This document shows positions 8,831 through 16,837 of a stretch of 41,829 nt of DNA, piece by piece; position 1 is the stretch's first letter, and every line of letters starts with the position of its first letter. The position numbers and the translations under genes are program-made. This DNA comes from Candidatus Anaerostipes avistercoris (lineage in GTDB: Bacteria > Bacillota > Clostridia > Lachnospirales > Lachnospiraceae). The DNA is taken from assembly GCA_019119895.1 (NCBI GenBank), contig DWWD01000021.1, positions 75,789 through 117,617 of the forward strand. Reading direction: 5' to 3'. The notes under the pieces are model-generated. The model saw only the letters and a program-made list of their open reading frames with translations, was not told the DNA's origin and did no database searches.

Positions 8831-8873
8831 CAACAAAAGGGACTCTGGCAGCGGAGTCTCTTGTTGCGTTTTT
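8831..8873 (+). terminator. Terminator after glyA
   Basis: A stem of GGGACTC with GAGTCTC (one G-U pair) around an 8-base loop is extended by CAACAA/TTGTTG with a two-base bulge, and ends in GCGTTTTT. Confidence 0.8.
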
Positions 8874-8930
8874 AAATGTTTTCCATACAATATGTCAACA
8901 ATTAAACTGATTCATATTCTGATTTATCAA

Positions 8931-8959
8931 TTGCAATATAGGTAAAATTACGTTAGAAT
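8931..8959 (+). promoter_or_regulatory. Promoter of the L,D-transpeptidase gene
   Basis: TTGCAA (8931-8936), 17 bases, TAGAAT (8954-8959). The predicted start is near 8966, leaving a leader of about 50 bases. Confidence 0.65.
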
Positions 8960-9017
8960 AGTAGTCGACAGAAAACGACATGGCTAAGGCATGATAAAAC
9001 CTATACGGAGGATAAAA

Positions 9018-10511
9018 ATGAAGATGAACAAGAAAAAGGGGTTGGCGATTGCCGGAGGAGTTGCCGCTGCGGCGATTGCTGTGGCAGTGGGAATTCATGT
9101 ACACTATTCCGGACGGTGGTATCCGGGCAGCAGGATCGATCAGGTGGATGTATCAGGCATGACATATGAGGAATCCATCCAGGAGATAGAGAACCGGATC
9201 GATTCCTATGAACTTACTATTAAAGGCCGCAGTGATGGAACTATGAAAATATCAGGAAAGGATATTGATCTTGCTCTGACAGGAGAGGATGAGATCCGTG
9301 ATATTTATGATAAACAGCATGAAAGCAGCATTCTGACATCCATTTTCGGAAGAGAAGACGGAGAAGCGGATCAGCTGATATCCTATTCCAGGGATAAGAT
9401 TGCAGAAGCAGTGGCAGAGTCAGATCTGGTGACAGGAAATAACGGGTATAAGATCACGAAGCCGGAGAATGCTACGGTGGTATATTCTTCCGGTAAACGA
9501 AGCGGCGTGGTGAAAAAAGAAGTGGAAGGAAACCAGCTGGATCAGGAGAAATTTACCGAAGCGGTCGCTGATATGGTAGAGGAACTGGAAACAGAGATGG
9601 ACATTACCGACACAGAGACATTTCCGGATGTATATAAGGAGCCGACTCTGAGGGAAGGCGATGATAAACTTAAAACCATGCAGGATACATACAATCAGTA
9701 TCTGCTTCACTGGATTCAGTGGAAGATGGGAGATAATGTAACAGAAACACTGACACCGGATACGATCAAAGACTGCATTGTCGTTGATACAAAGAATGAG
9801 AGCGTTAAGATCAGCCAGTCTAAATTAGAGGAATGGATTGAAACCTTCTGCCTGAAGTATAAGACGCAGGGAATCGCAAGAAATTTCAAGACTCATTCCG
9901 GAAAAACGATTCAGATCAGCGGAGGAGATTACGGCTGGCGTCTGGATTATGAAAAGATCGTGAGTGAAGTGATGAAAGAGCTTGAGAAATCACCGGACAA
10001 AGGCGCGATGGAAGCATATATAAAGAATCCGTCAGATTCCAACGCAGAGAAGCTTACGATTTCTCTGGAACCGGTATACAGCCATGAAGGATACCGCATG
10101 GATTTTGATAATCTTCAGAATGACTGGGATACAAAGAATTACAGTGAAGTTGATTTGTCCGCGCAGCAGGTATATATTTACAGAGACGGAAAACTGGTAT
10201 TTAACTGCAAATGTATCACTGGAAAAGACGTTCCGGACCGGATTACAAGAACGGGCGTTTATGATGTAAAAGAAAAGAAACTGACCAAGACTCTGGTAGG
10301 GGAAGACTATGAAGTTCCGACGAAATACTGGACCAGAATCATGTGGACAGGAACCGGATATCATTACAGCAACCGCAGTGACTGGGGGAAATGGTCTCCG
10401 ACATATTATAAGACTGCAGGATCTCACGGATGTATCAATCTGACATTGTCTGATGCAGAATCCGTGTATAATCTGACAAAGATTGGTGATCCGGTATTTA
10501 TTCACTATTAA
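9018..10511 (+). CDS. L,D-transpeptidase (YkuD family) with N-terminal membrane anchor
   Basis: A 497-residue envelope protein. Residues about 5-28 form a hydrophobic signal anchor after a lysine-rich start. A long middle region resembles the PG_binding_4 repeat domains found before YkuD domains. The C-terminal YkuD domain carries the catalytic SHGCINL motif with Cys at 472. These enzymes form 3-3 cross-links in peptidoglycan or attach proteins to it, and resist most beta-lactams. The start was set at ATG 9018, six bases after CGGAGG; an upstream ATG at 8991 lacks a binding site. It has its own promoter and is followed closely by a small membrane protein gene. Confidence 0.9.
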   Translation: MKMNKKKGLAIAGGVAAAAIAVAVGIHVHYSGRWYPGSRIDQVDVSGMTYEESIQEIENRIDSYELTIKGRSDGTMKISGKDIDLALTGEDEIRDIYDKQHESSILTSIFGREDGEADQLISYSRDKIAEAVAESDLVTGNNGYKITKPENATVVYSSGKRSGVVKKEVEGNQLDQEKFTEAVADMVEELETEMDITDTETFPDVYKEPTLREGDDKLKTMQDTYNQYLLHWIQWKMGDNVTETLTPDTIKDCIVVDTKNESVKISQSKLEEWIETFCLKYKTQGIARNFKTHSGKTIQISGGDYGWRLDYEKIVSEVMKELEKSPDKGAMEAYIKNPSDSNAEKLTISLEPVYSHEGYRMDFDNLQNDWDTKNYSEVDLSAQQVYIYRDGKLVFNCKCITGKDVPDRITRTGVYDVKEKKLTKTLVGEDYEVPTKYWTRIMWTGTGYHYSNRSDWGKWSPTYYKTAGSHGCINLTLSDAESVYNLTKIGDPVFIHY

Positions 10512-10530
10512 AAAGGAAAGAGGAGATCAT

Positions 10531-10911
10531 ATGACGGAAACATACGAGAAACAGGAAAAGATTTTATGGTATATTCAGATACTCTTATTTGCGGTATCCC
10601 TGTATATTTATTTCCAGATGGGAAATAATGAAATGATTCAGGTGATTCTGGCAGTGCTGTCCATGATTTCTCTGACGGCAGACCGGTTTTATTTCAGCGC
10701 AAAGATCGGACAGGATGTATATTTTTCCTATGCCGTAGCTTATGGCGTGATTATTTTGTTCGGATTAATTCTGACGATGGATTTTGCAGGTGTCTTTCAT
10801 TTTCAGGTACTGGATACTTCCGGAAGGCTGTTATGGGCGCTGACGCCGGCGCTGGTACTTCTCTGGAAGACAAAATTCATTGCGTTCCGTGAATGGGATC
10901 AGAATCAATAA
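10531..10911 (+). CDS. Small membrane protein of unknown function
   Basis: The 126-residue product has about four hydrophobic segments (near residues 12-30, 36-47, 65-85 and 95-113) and ends in a charged tail. No family was recognised. The start at 10531 is preceded by AAAGAGGAG; a reading frame from 10483 overlaps the upstream gene and has no binding site. It sits 19 bases after the L,D-transpeptidase stop, so it is probably co-transcribed with it. Its role in the envelope is only suggested by that neighbour. Confidence 0.65.
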   Translation: MTETYEKQEKILWYIQILLFAVSLYIYFQMGNNEMIQVILAVLSMISLTADRFYFSAKIGQDVYFSYAVAYGVIILFGLILTMDFAGVFHFQVLDTSGRLLWALTPALVLLWKTKFIAFREWDQNQ

Positions 10912-10927
10912 CAGCATAGAGAAAAAG

Positions 10928-10966
10928 AACTGGACCATCAGGAAGAGAAATTCTGATGGTCCAGTT
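10928..10966 (-). terminator. Terminator for the AraC gene, overlapping its last codons
   Basis: A perfect 14-bp inverted repeat (AACTGGACCATCAG and its complement) surrounds an 11-base loop. Read on the minus strand it is followed by CTTTTTCT, the better T tract; on the plus strand the tail is GGATTT. It probably stops minus-strand transcription mainly, and plus-strand read-through weakly. The stop codon of the AraC-family gene (10938-10940) is inside the hairpin. Confidence 0.8.
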
Positions 10967-11792
10967 TGGATTTACAGTAATCTCTCGGAGTACAGCCCAT
11001 GACTTTTTTAAATGTTTCAGAAAAATAGCTGCCGCCGGAAAATCCTGTGTCCCGTGCAATGGCGGACATGGGACGGTCATGAGCGGCTACCATGGGAAGA
11101 CTGCGGAAAATCCGGAGCCGGATCAGATAATCCACCGGACTGCAGTGGAGAATCCGCTGAAACAGACGGGAACATTCGCTGCGGCTCAGCTGGCAGGATG
11201 CTGCGATATCCTGAAGCGTGTGTTTTTGAGGATAGGTTTCATTAAGGTAGGTCATGGCGGCCTTGACGCGGATAATATCTTTTTTCTGCTGACGGGATAA
11301 TTCGGGAATGGAAGAAATATTCTGAAGAATATAATAGAATATTTCATTGGCAAAATGCTGGATTTTAAATTCATAGCCGTATTCCATGGACTGACAGAGA
11401 CTTGTCATTTTCTTTATATTTTCCAGGATATATTTCTGCCATGGAATTCTCGGGACAAGGGTAATATGACAGAAAGAAGAACTGCTGGTCACAGGCTGGA
11501 TGTATTTTCGGAAAACCTGGTCATCGGCTTCCGGGTGCAGAAGGTTCTGACTGATGTTAAAGACGAGAAAACGGCACGGATAGGATTTATATTTCTCCGC
11601 AAAATGAACCTGCCCCGCATTGAGAAAAAAGCCTTCATTGGCGGAGGCAAGATAAGTCTTATGGTTAATATGGAATGCCAGGGTTCCTGAGAGGATATAG
11701 ACAATCTCAAAGTCATCGTGCCAGTGGGGCGCCAGCAGCCCGGCAGGCAGGACGTCCGCATCAAAAATCTGTTTTCGGAAGTTTTTACTCAT
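10938..11792 (-). CDS. AraC-family transcriptional regulator with cupin sensor domain
   Basis: A 284-residue regulator. The N-terminal 1-130 region is a cupin-like ligand-binding domain (HWHDDFEIVYILSG, then GFFLNAGQVHF). The C-terminal 100 residues hold the two helix-turn-helix motifs of AraC proteins, with the second ending in GFSGGSYFSETFKKVMGCTPRDY, the family signature. Such proteins typically respond to a sugar or other small molecule. It is alone on the minus strand between the membrane protein gene and the LUD gene. Its target is unknown; both divergent and downstream neighbours are candidates, as is autoregulation. Confidence 0.9.
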   Translation of the reverse strand: MSKNFRKQIFDADVLPAGLLAPHWHDDFEIVYILSGTLAFHINHKTYLASANEGFFLNAGQVHFAEKYKSYPCRFLVFNISQNLLHPEADDQVFRKYIQPVTSSSSFCHITLVPRIPWQKYILENIKKMTSLCQSMEYGYEFKIQHFANEIFYYILQNISSIPELSRQQKKDIIRVKAAMTYLNETYPQKHTLQDIAASCQLSRSECSRLFQRILHCSPVDYLIRLRIFRSLPMVAAHDRPMSAIARDTGFSGGSYFSETFKKVMGCTPRDYCKSKLDHQNFSS

Positions 11793-11845
11793 TCATTCAT
11801 CTCCAAAGTAATATTGTTATAAAATCATGTCGAAAATAGCAGAAA

Positions 11846-11869
11846 TTACAATTATATTACAATGATTGT
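11846..11869 (-). promoter_or_regulatory. Possible operator upstream of the AraC gene
   Basis: Two direct copies of TTACAAT (11846-11852 and 11857-11863) are offset by 11 bases, and the second overlaps the perfect dyad ACAAT-G-ATTGT (11859-11869). The region is 55-75 bases upstream of the AraC start codon. AraC proteins often bind paired direct repeats, so autoregulation is plausible. The area is AT-rich, which lowers the weight. Confidence 0.3.
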
Positions 11870-11956
11870 GATAAAAAAGCAAGAAGCACCGGGAGAAAGA
11901 TATTCCTCCGCAGGGGCAGGATTGTGCGGAAAGCAGATATGTTTCCGCAGATGTAT

Positions 11957-12595
11957 TTAGTATCCGATATTCTCACCTACAAGGATAACTTTGATGCGGC
12001 CCCGCATGGCAGCGCTCTGACGCCTCGTTACGACAATATCACTGCAGATGCAGGTATCTCCGTAGCAGTCTGCGCAGCGTCCGGTCAGAGAACATGGAGT
12101 TTCGAGACCCAGACGGATACAGTTAGGCGGGGCTGCGATGTTTCGGACTCTGGCGACGCCGTCCTCTACACTGCTGACGACTTTGTTCATGCCGACGATC
12201 ATGATCACATGTTTCGGCCCAAAGCAGAGAGGTCCTACACGGTTGCCGGTTCCGTCGATATTGATCAGTTCACCGTCCAGCGTGATCGCGTTGGTACTCA
12301 TCAGGAAATAATCAGACAGAACGATTTTGGAGAAAATTTCTCTCCGTTCATCATAATCTTTTGCCTTATCCCGGTCGATGATTTCATAATCGCCGTTTCT
12401 GACAGCATCCATAAGACCGATTTCTTCTATGCTCATGGATCCTCCCCAGGATACGACAGAACCCTTTTCCATATAGGATAAGGCCTGTTTTAATGCATCT
12501 TCTCTGGTAGCGCAGTAGACGCCTTCCATATTTCTTTTTTCAAGGTTTCGGATGATAGTATTTGCTCTTATTTCATTTGCTTTTGCTGTGCTCAT
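11957..12595 (-). CDS. LUD domain (DUF162, LutC-like) protein
   Basis: The 212-residue protein has the LUD fold seen in LutB/LutC lactate-utilisation proteins: an early NLEKRNMEGVYCATREDAL segment, GSVVSWGGSMSIEEIGL, and LSTN-like FLMSTNAITLDGELINIDGTGNRV, which is characteristic of the single-domain LUD proteins common in Clostridia. A late cluster of four cysteines (CADCYGDTCIC) may bind metal or an iron-sulfur cluster. No lutA or lutB partner is adjacent, so a lactate role cannot be assumed. ATG at 12593-12595 on the minus strand follows AAAGGAGA. It diverges from topB. Confidence 0.85.
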   Translation of the reverse strand: MSTAKANEIRANTIIRNLEKRNMEGVYCATREDALKQALSYMEKGSVVSWGGSMSIEEIGLMDAVRNGDYEIIDRDKAKDYDERREIFSKIVLSDYFLMSTNAITLDGELINIDGTGNRVGPLCFGPKHVIMIVGMNKVVSSVEDGVARVRNIAAPPNCIRLGLETPCSLTGRCADCYGDTCICSDIVVTRRQSAAMRGRIKVILVGENIGY

Positions 12596-12628
12596 AGAAG
12601 TCTCCTTTCTTGATTTTTACCCTCGTTT

Positions 12629-12661
12629 AGTATATCATGAATTTTCATGGTATGGTACAAT
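12629..12661. promoter_or_regulatory. Divergent promoters of the LUD gene and topB
   Basis: On the plus strand TACAAT (12656-12661) preceded by TGG makes an extended -10 box for topB. On the minus strand TATACT (complement of 12629-12634) preceded by TGA makes one for the LUD gene. Neither has a good -35. Between them lies the inverted repeat CATGAA-TT-TTCATG (12636-12649), a possible shared operator. Confidence 0.5.
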
Positions 12662-12693
12662 ATCAGAGAATAAAAATGAAGGCAGGTAATGGT

Positions 12694-14694
12694 TTGAAGT
12701 CATTATTTATTACGGAAAAACCCAGCGTGGCCAGGGAATTTGCCGCCGCGCTTCAAATAAATGCAAAGAACCGGGACGGATATATGGAAGGGGATAATGC
12801 GGTCATTACATGGTGTGTCGGACACCTGGTGACCATGTCCTATCCGGACAAATATGCCCCGGCCCTTAAGAAATGGGATCTGGAGACCATCCCTTTTATC
12901 CCGGATAAATTTAAATATGAAGTGATCCCGGGGGTGAAAAAACAGTACAATATTGTTTCTTCCCTGCTGAACAGGGAGGATATCGGCACGATTTATGTGT
13001 GCACGGACTCCGGACGGGAGGGGGAATACATTTACCGGCTGGTGGATCAGGAAGCAGAGGTAGGAGACAGGAAAGAGAAAAAGCGGGTCTGGATCGACTC
13101 TCAGACCAAAGAAGAAGTGATCCGGGGAGTAAAAGAGGCAAAAGATCTGTCGGAATATGATAATCTGGCGTCTGCGGCGTATTTGAGAGCCAAGGAAGAT
13201 TATCTCATGGGCATTAATTTCTCCAGAGTCCTGACCCTTAAGTACGGATGGACCATTTCCAATTATCTGAATCAGAAACGGAGTACGGTTGTAGCCGTGG
13301 GCCGTGTCATGACCTGTGTTCTTGGAATGATCGTGAAGAGAGAAAGGGAAATCCGAAATTTTGTGCCGACGCCGTTTTACCGGATTCTGGGGCATTTTGA
13401 CTGCAGAGGATTTGAAGTGGAGGCCGAATGGAAGGCCATAGAAGGCTCCCGGTATTATCAGTCACCAAAACTTTATAAAGACAATGGATTTCTGGAGAAA
13501 AAGGACGCGGAAGAATTTATAAAATATCTGGAGGACGGCACCAATAAGGAAACGATCGTAGAGTCTTCCTCTAAGAGAAAGGAAAAGAAGAATCCGCCCC
13601 TTCTTTATAATCTGGCGGAACTTCAGAATCAGTGCTCTAAGATGTTTAAATTAAGTCCGGATGAAACGCTGAAAATCGTGCAGGACCTGTACGAAAAAAA
13701 GATGGTTACATATCCGAGAACCGACGCCAGGGTGCTGTCTTCAGCTGTGAGCAAAGAAATTTACAAAAATATCAAAGGACTGACGGGCTATGGGCCGCTG
13801 GGTGAAGCCGCGGCAGATATCCTGCAGGAGAAAAAATATCAGGGAATCGCCCGTACAAAATATGTGGATGACAAGAAGATCACAGACCATTATGCGATTA
13901 TTCCTACAGGACAGGGCGTGGCAGGTCTTGGAAAGCTTTCTCAGACAGAGCAGAAAGTATACGATGTGATCGCCAGAAGATTCTTATGCATTTTCATGCC
14001 TCCGGCGGTTTATACGAAAATCCGTCTGGAAACCCGCACGAAAGGCGAGGCGTTTGCCGCTAATTTCCGGGTACTTTCCGATCCGGGATATTTGAAGATT
14101 GCAGGAACCGGCGGGCAGAAGAAAGAAAAAGCGCTGACGAAAGAGCAGATGGATGCCATTGCATCCCTGCGTAAGGGAATGAAGCTTCCGGTGAATGATT
14201 ACGCCATAAAAGACGGAACGACAATGCCGCCGAAACGCTATAATTCAGGATCTTTGATTCTCGCCATGGAAAATGCGGGACAGCTGATTGAAGACGAAGA
14301 TCTGAGAGAACAGATTAAAGGAAGCGGCATTGGAACCAGTGCCACCAGAGCGGAGATCATCAAAAAACTGATCACCAACCAGTATATCGCGCTGAATAAA
14401 AAGACCCAGATCGTCACACCGACGCTGACCGGTGAAATGATCGTAAATGTAGTAAATGCTTCCATAAGCTCCCTTTTAAACCCTACGCTGACAGCAAGCT
14501 GGGAGAAGGGACTCACCTATGTGGCGGAAGGAACGGTTTCAGAAGAAGAATATATGCAGAAACTGGATCAGTTCGTTGCGCAGAAGACCAACAAAGTAAA
14601 AGAAACTAATTATCAATATGAATTAAGGAGATCTTTTGATCAAATCTCACCGTTTTATAAGAAAAACGGGACGGTAAAAAATCTGAAAAAGTAA
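12694..14694 (+). CDS. topB: DNA topoisomerase III (type IA)
   Basis: A type IA topoisomerase that passes one DNA strand through a transient break in another. The Toprim domain begins at the N-terminus (SLFITEKPSVAREFA) and contains TDSGREGEYIYR; the active-site tyrosine is residue 340 in MVTYPRTDA. The conserved GIGTSATRAEII motif is present. At 666 residues it is close to E. coli TopB. The start is a choice: TTG at 12694 gives the canonical MKSL beginning and has AAGGCAGG seven bases upstream, while ATG 12676 and 12637 add residues absent from the family. No zinc-finger tail is visible. Confidence 0.9.
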   Translation: MKSLFITEKPSVAREFAAALQINAKNRDGYMEGDNAVITWCVGHLVTMSYPDKYAPALKKWDLETIPFIPDKFKYEVIPGVKKQYNIVSSLLNREDIGTIYVCTDSGREGEYIYRLVDQEAEVGDRKEKKRVWIDSQTKEEVIRGVKEAKDLSEYDNLASAAYLRAKEDYLMGINFSRVLTLKYGWTISNYLNQKRSTVVAVGRVMTCVLGMIVKREREIRNFVPTPFYRILGHFDCRGFEVEAEWKAIEGSRYYQSPKLYKDNGFLEKKDAEEFIKYLEDGTNKETIVESSSKRKEKKNPPLLYNLAELQNQCSKMFKLSPDETLKIVQDLYEKKMVTYPRTDARVLSSAVSKEIYKNIKGLTGYGPLGEAAADILQEKKYQGIARTKYVDDKKITDHYAIIPTGQGVAGLGKLSQTEQKVYDVIARRFLCIFMPPAVYTKIRLETRTKGEAFAANFRVLSDPGYLKIAGTGGQKKEKALTKEQMDAIASLRKGMKLPVNDYAIKDGTTMPPKRYNSGSLILAMENAGQLIEDEDLREQIKGSGIGTSATRAEIIKKLITNQYIALNKKTQIVTPTLTGEMIVNVVNASISSLLNPTLTASWEKGLTYVAEGTVSEEEYMQKLDQFVAQKTNKVKETNYQYELRRSFDQISPFYKKNGTVKNLKK

Positions 14695-14706
14695 AAAGCA
14701 TAAAGT

Positions 14707-14803
14707 AAAAACCTCGCGTACTTCAGGCATATTTTAAGGCTTTTCCCATATATTTGATTATACAGAGAATGGAGGGCTTATGAAGGAAGGACGCGAGGTT
14801 TTT
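14707..14803 (+). repeat. Large inverted repeat spanning the spoIIIAA start
   Basis: The arms 14707-14724 and 14786-14803 are complementary at 17 of 18 positions (AAAAACCTCGCG pairs with CGCGAGGTTTTT, continuing toward TACTTC/GAAGGA). The 61-base interval holds the sigma-E-type promoter, the ribosome binding site and the start codon of spoIIIAA; the right arm is codons 3-8. RNA reading through from topB could form a stem followed by U residues, resembling a long-loop terminator. Confidence 0.8.
14729..14754 (+). promoter_or_regulatory. Candidate sigma-E promoter of the spoIIIA operon
   Basis: ATATT (14729-14733), 13 bases, then CATATATT (14747-14754) fits the mother-cell sigma-E pattern (ATA-type -35 and CATAnAnT-like -10). 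The B. subtilis spoIIIA operon is transcribed by sigma-E. Start point near 14761, about 19 bases before the ATG. Confidence 0.6.
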
Positions 14804-15712
14804 CAGATTCTGCCGCTGAATATCAGAAATATACTGCAGCAATTTCAGCTGGATATGAACAGGATGCAGGAGATTCGTCTGAGAATCGGACAGCCGGTTC
14901 TGATCCGGTATGGATATCAGGAATATTTTCTGTCAGAGCGGAGAGGACTTTCCGTTACCCGGGAGGGTGCGCATATTTTTACAAAAGAAGAACTTAGACA
15001 GGCCGTGGAATATATCAGCGGATATTCCCTTTATGCTTACGAGGAACAAATAAAACAGGGGTTCATCACCATTCAGGGAGGGCACAGAGTCGGTCTTGCA
15101 GGCTCAGCCGTGATGTCAGAAGGAAAGATGAAAGCAATGAAACATATTTCCTGTCTCAACATCCGGATCGCCCACCAGATCAAAGGGTGTGCCGCCAGAG
15201 TATATCAGAAGTGTCAGTCAGAAGGGAAACTTCTTCCGACTCTGCTGATATCTCCTCCAGGATGCGGCAAGACAACTCTGCTGAGAGATTTGATTCGTAT
15301 TGTTTCAGACAAAGGACAGACCATTGGAGTCGTAGATGAGCGCAGCGAAATCGGAGCGGCGTATCAGGGAGTTCCTCAGAACGACCTGGGGATCCGCACG
15401 GATCTTCTGGATGGATGTTCCAAAAGCGAGGGAATGAATCTTCTGATCCGGTCTATGGCGCCGGAAGTGATTGCAGTGGATGAGGTGGGGACCAGGGAAG
15501 ATGTGGACGCGCTGTTTTTCTGTGCGTTCCGCGGATGCACCATGCTGGCCACGGCCCATGGAAAAAGCAGAGAATCCCTGCTTAAGAATCCCTATATGAA
15601 AGAAACACTGGAAAAAAAGATGTTCCAGAGATATGTTGTGCTGGATCACCGCGAAAAACCGGGAGAGATAAAGAAAATTTTGGATGAAAACGGAGTGGAA
15701 CTGTATGCTTAA
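14780..15712 (+). CDS. spoIIIAA: Stage III sporulation protein AA, ATPase
   Basis: A 310-residue cytoplasmic ATPase of the mother cell, related to secretion ATPases, and thought to power the SpoIIIA-SpoIIQ channel between mother cell and forespore. The Walker A motif PPGCGKTT is at residues 159-166, the downstream acidic motif is VIAVDEVG, and the N-terminal part has the EIRLRIGQPV and VEYISGYSLYAYEEQIKQGFITI segments typical of SpoIIIAA. Length matches the B. subtilis protein. ATG at 14780 follows GGAGGG. First gene of the eight-gene spoIIIA operon. Confidence 0.96.
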   Translation: MKEGREVFQILPLNIRNILQQFQLDMNRMQEIRLRIGQPVLIRYGYQEYFLSERRGLSVTREGAHIFTKEELRQAVEYISGYSLYAYEEQIKQGFITIQGGHRVGLAGSAVMSEGKMKAMKHISCLNIRIAHQIKGCAARVYQKCQSEGKLLPTLLISPPGCGKTTLLRDLIRIVSDKGQTIGVVDERSEIGAAYQGVPQNDLGIRTDLLDGCSKSEGMNLLIRSMAPEVIAVDEVGTREDVDALFFCAFRGCTMLATAHGKSRESLLKNPYMKETLEKKMFQRYVVLDHREKPGEIKKILDENGVELYA

Positions 15713-16223
15713 AATAATCGGAGTTTTGATGATCATTGCGGCCGGAGTCAGTTTCGGCTTTTCCAAAGCGGAAAAAGAACAAAAACGGCTGGAACAGGGA
15801 ATTGCGCTGAAACGGATGCTGTATCTTCTGCAGGGCGAAATCCGGTATGGATTTACGCCGCTTCCGGAAGCGATCGCAGCCATTGCCGGCAAGACGGCAG
15901 AAGAATTCCGGCCGTTTCTGATCCAGACGGCAAAACAGCTGGAAAGCCATGCGGAAGAGTCTTTTTCCAGAGTCTGGAATCAGGCAGTCCGGGATCAGTT
16001 AAAGCCGCAGATCATTGAGACTGAATTTCTGGAAATCCTGTTATCCATGGGAGAGACCATCGGATATCTGGATCAGGAAATGCAGGAAAAGACCATTGGT
16101 TTTGCCATCGAGCAGATTGAGGATGTAATCTTTCAGATGAAAGATCAGGTCATAAAAAACTGCAGGATGTATCGTTCTCTGGGACTGTCGTTTAGTTTGC
16201 TGCTTGTGATCATTTTAATATAA
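15705..16223 (+). CDS. spoIIIAB: Stage III sporulation protein AB
   Basis: The 172-residue protein (171 in B. subtilis) has one membrane segment at each end, flanking a helical domain related to GspF-like platform proteins of type II secretion. The conserved LLQGEIRYGFTPLPEAIAAIA and IGYLDQEMQEKTI stretches support the call. It begins at ATG 15705, overlapping spoIIIAA by eight bases, with GGAG upstream; an earlier in-frame ATG at 15684 would add seven residues absent from relatives. Part of the mother-cell channel to the forespore. Confidence 0.93.
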   Translation: MLKIIGVLMIIAAGVSFGFSKAEKEQKRLEQGIALKRMLYLLQGEIRYGFTPLPEAIAAIAGKTAEEFRPFLIQTAKQLESHAEESFSRVWNQAVRDQLKPQIIETEFLEILLSMGETIGYLDQEMQEKTIGFAIEQIEDVIFQMKDQVIKNCRMYRSLGLSFSLLLVIILI

Positions 16224-16233
16224 GGAGGCTGGG

Positions 16234-16431
16234 ATGAGTGTAAATATTATTTTCCGGATTGCCGCAGTGGGAATCCTTGTGACCATTCTCGTGCAGGTCC
16301 TGAAACATTCAGGAAGAGAAGAACAGGCATTTTTGCTGACGCTGGCGGGACTGATTCTCGTTCTCTCCTGGGTTATACCGTACATATATGATCTGTTTGA
16401 AAGTGTCCAGACACTTTTTACGATCTCTTAA
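16234..16431 (+). CDS. spoIIIAC: Stage III sporulation protein AC
   Basis: A 65-residue, two-helix membrane protein (68 in B. subtilis) with the sequence order FRIAAVGILVTILVQVLKHSGREEQAF followed by a second membrane helix. It starts at ATG 16234 behind AAGGAGG, ten bases after spoIIIAB. SpoIIIAC and AD are related to each other and form part of the channel in the mother-cell membrane. Confidence 0.93.
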   Translation: MSVNIIFRIAAVGILVTILVQVLKHSGREEQAFLLTLAGLILVLSWVIPYIYDLFESVQTLFTIS

Positions 16432-16447
16432 AGATGGGGGTGAGCAT

Positions 16448-16837
16448 TTGATACAAGTGGCGCTGTTTGGAATCATTGCCAGTCTGGCGGCGATGAAGAT
16501 CAAATCCATCCGTCCGGAAATCGGACTTGCCATCGGGCTGGTATCCGCTCTGATCCTTGCGGGATATGCTCTGAATCAGATGAAGGAAGTGCTGGATGTA
16601 TTTGATACAATCCGGAGCTACTCGGGGATCCCCAAAGACTATTTTCAGATTCTGCTGAAGCTGATCGGGATTTCCTTTCTCTGCGAAATCACAACGAATC
16701 TATGCAGAGACGCAGGACAGGAGACCATAGCAAAACAGATTGAACTGATCGGGAAATTATCAATTCTTGCGGTGAGCCTGCCGATTTTCAGGGCGTTTTT
16801 GGAGACCATACAGAAACTTCTGGGGAAAGGAACATGA
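16448..16837 (+). CDS. spoIIIAD: Stage III sporulation protein AD
   Basis: A hydrophobic 129-residue protein (133 in B. subtilis) with several membrane helices and the conserved LLKLIGISFLCEITTNLCRDAGQ segment. The start is best placed at TTG 16448, preceded by GGGGGTGA; an ATG at 16388 lies inside spoIIIAC and would add 20 polar residues with no counterpart. The stop overlaps the spoIIIAE start by four bases. Structural partner of SpoIIIAC in the sporulation channel. Confidence 0.92.
   Translation: MIQVALFGIIASLAAMKIKSIRPEIGLAIGLVSALILAGYALNQMKEVLDVFDTIRSYSGIPKDYFQILLKLIGISFLCEITTNLCRDAGQETIAKQIELIGKLSILAVSLPIFRAFLETIQKLLGKGT

Noticed and set aside
11012-11690. Long plus-strand frames opposite the AraC gene
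   Set aside because: They are shadows of the minus-strand gene, with no ribosome binding sites and no recognisable protein features.
11925-11949. Hairpin TGCGGAAA/TTTCCGCA downstream of the LUD gene as its terminator
   Set aside because: The 8-bp stem is real but no T tract follows on the minus strand, so termination could not be supported.
11924-12481. Plus-strand frame of 185 codons opposite the LUD gene
   Set aside because: The minus-strand product has clear LUD family motifs and a good ribosome binding site; the plus-strand frame has neither.
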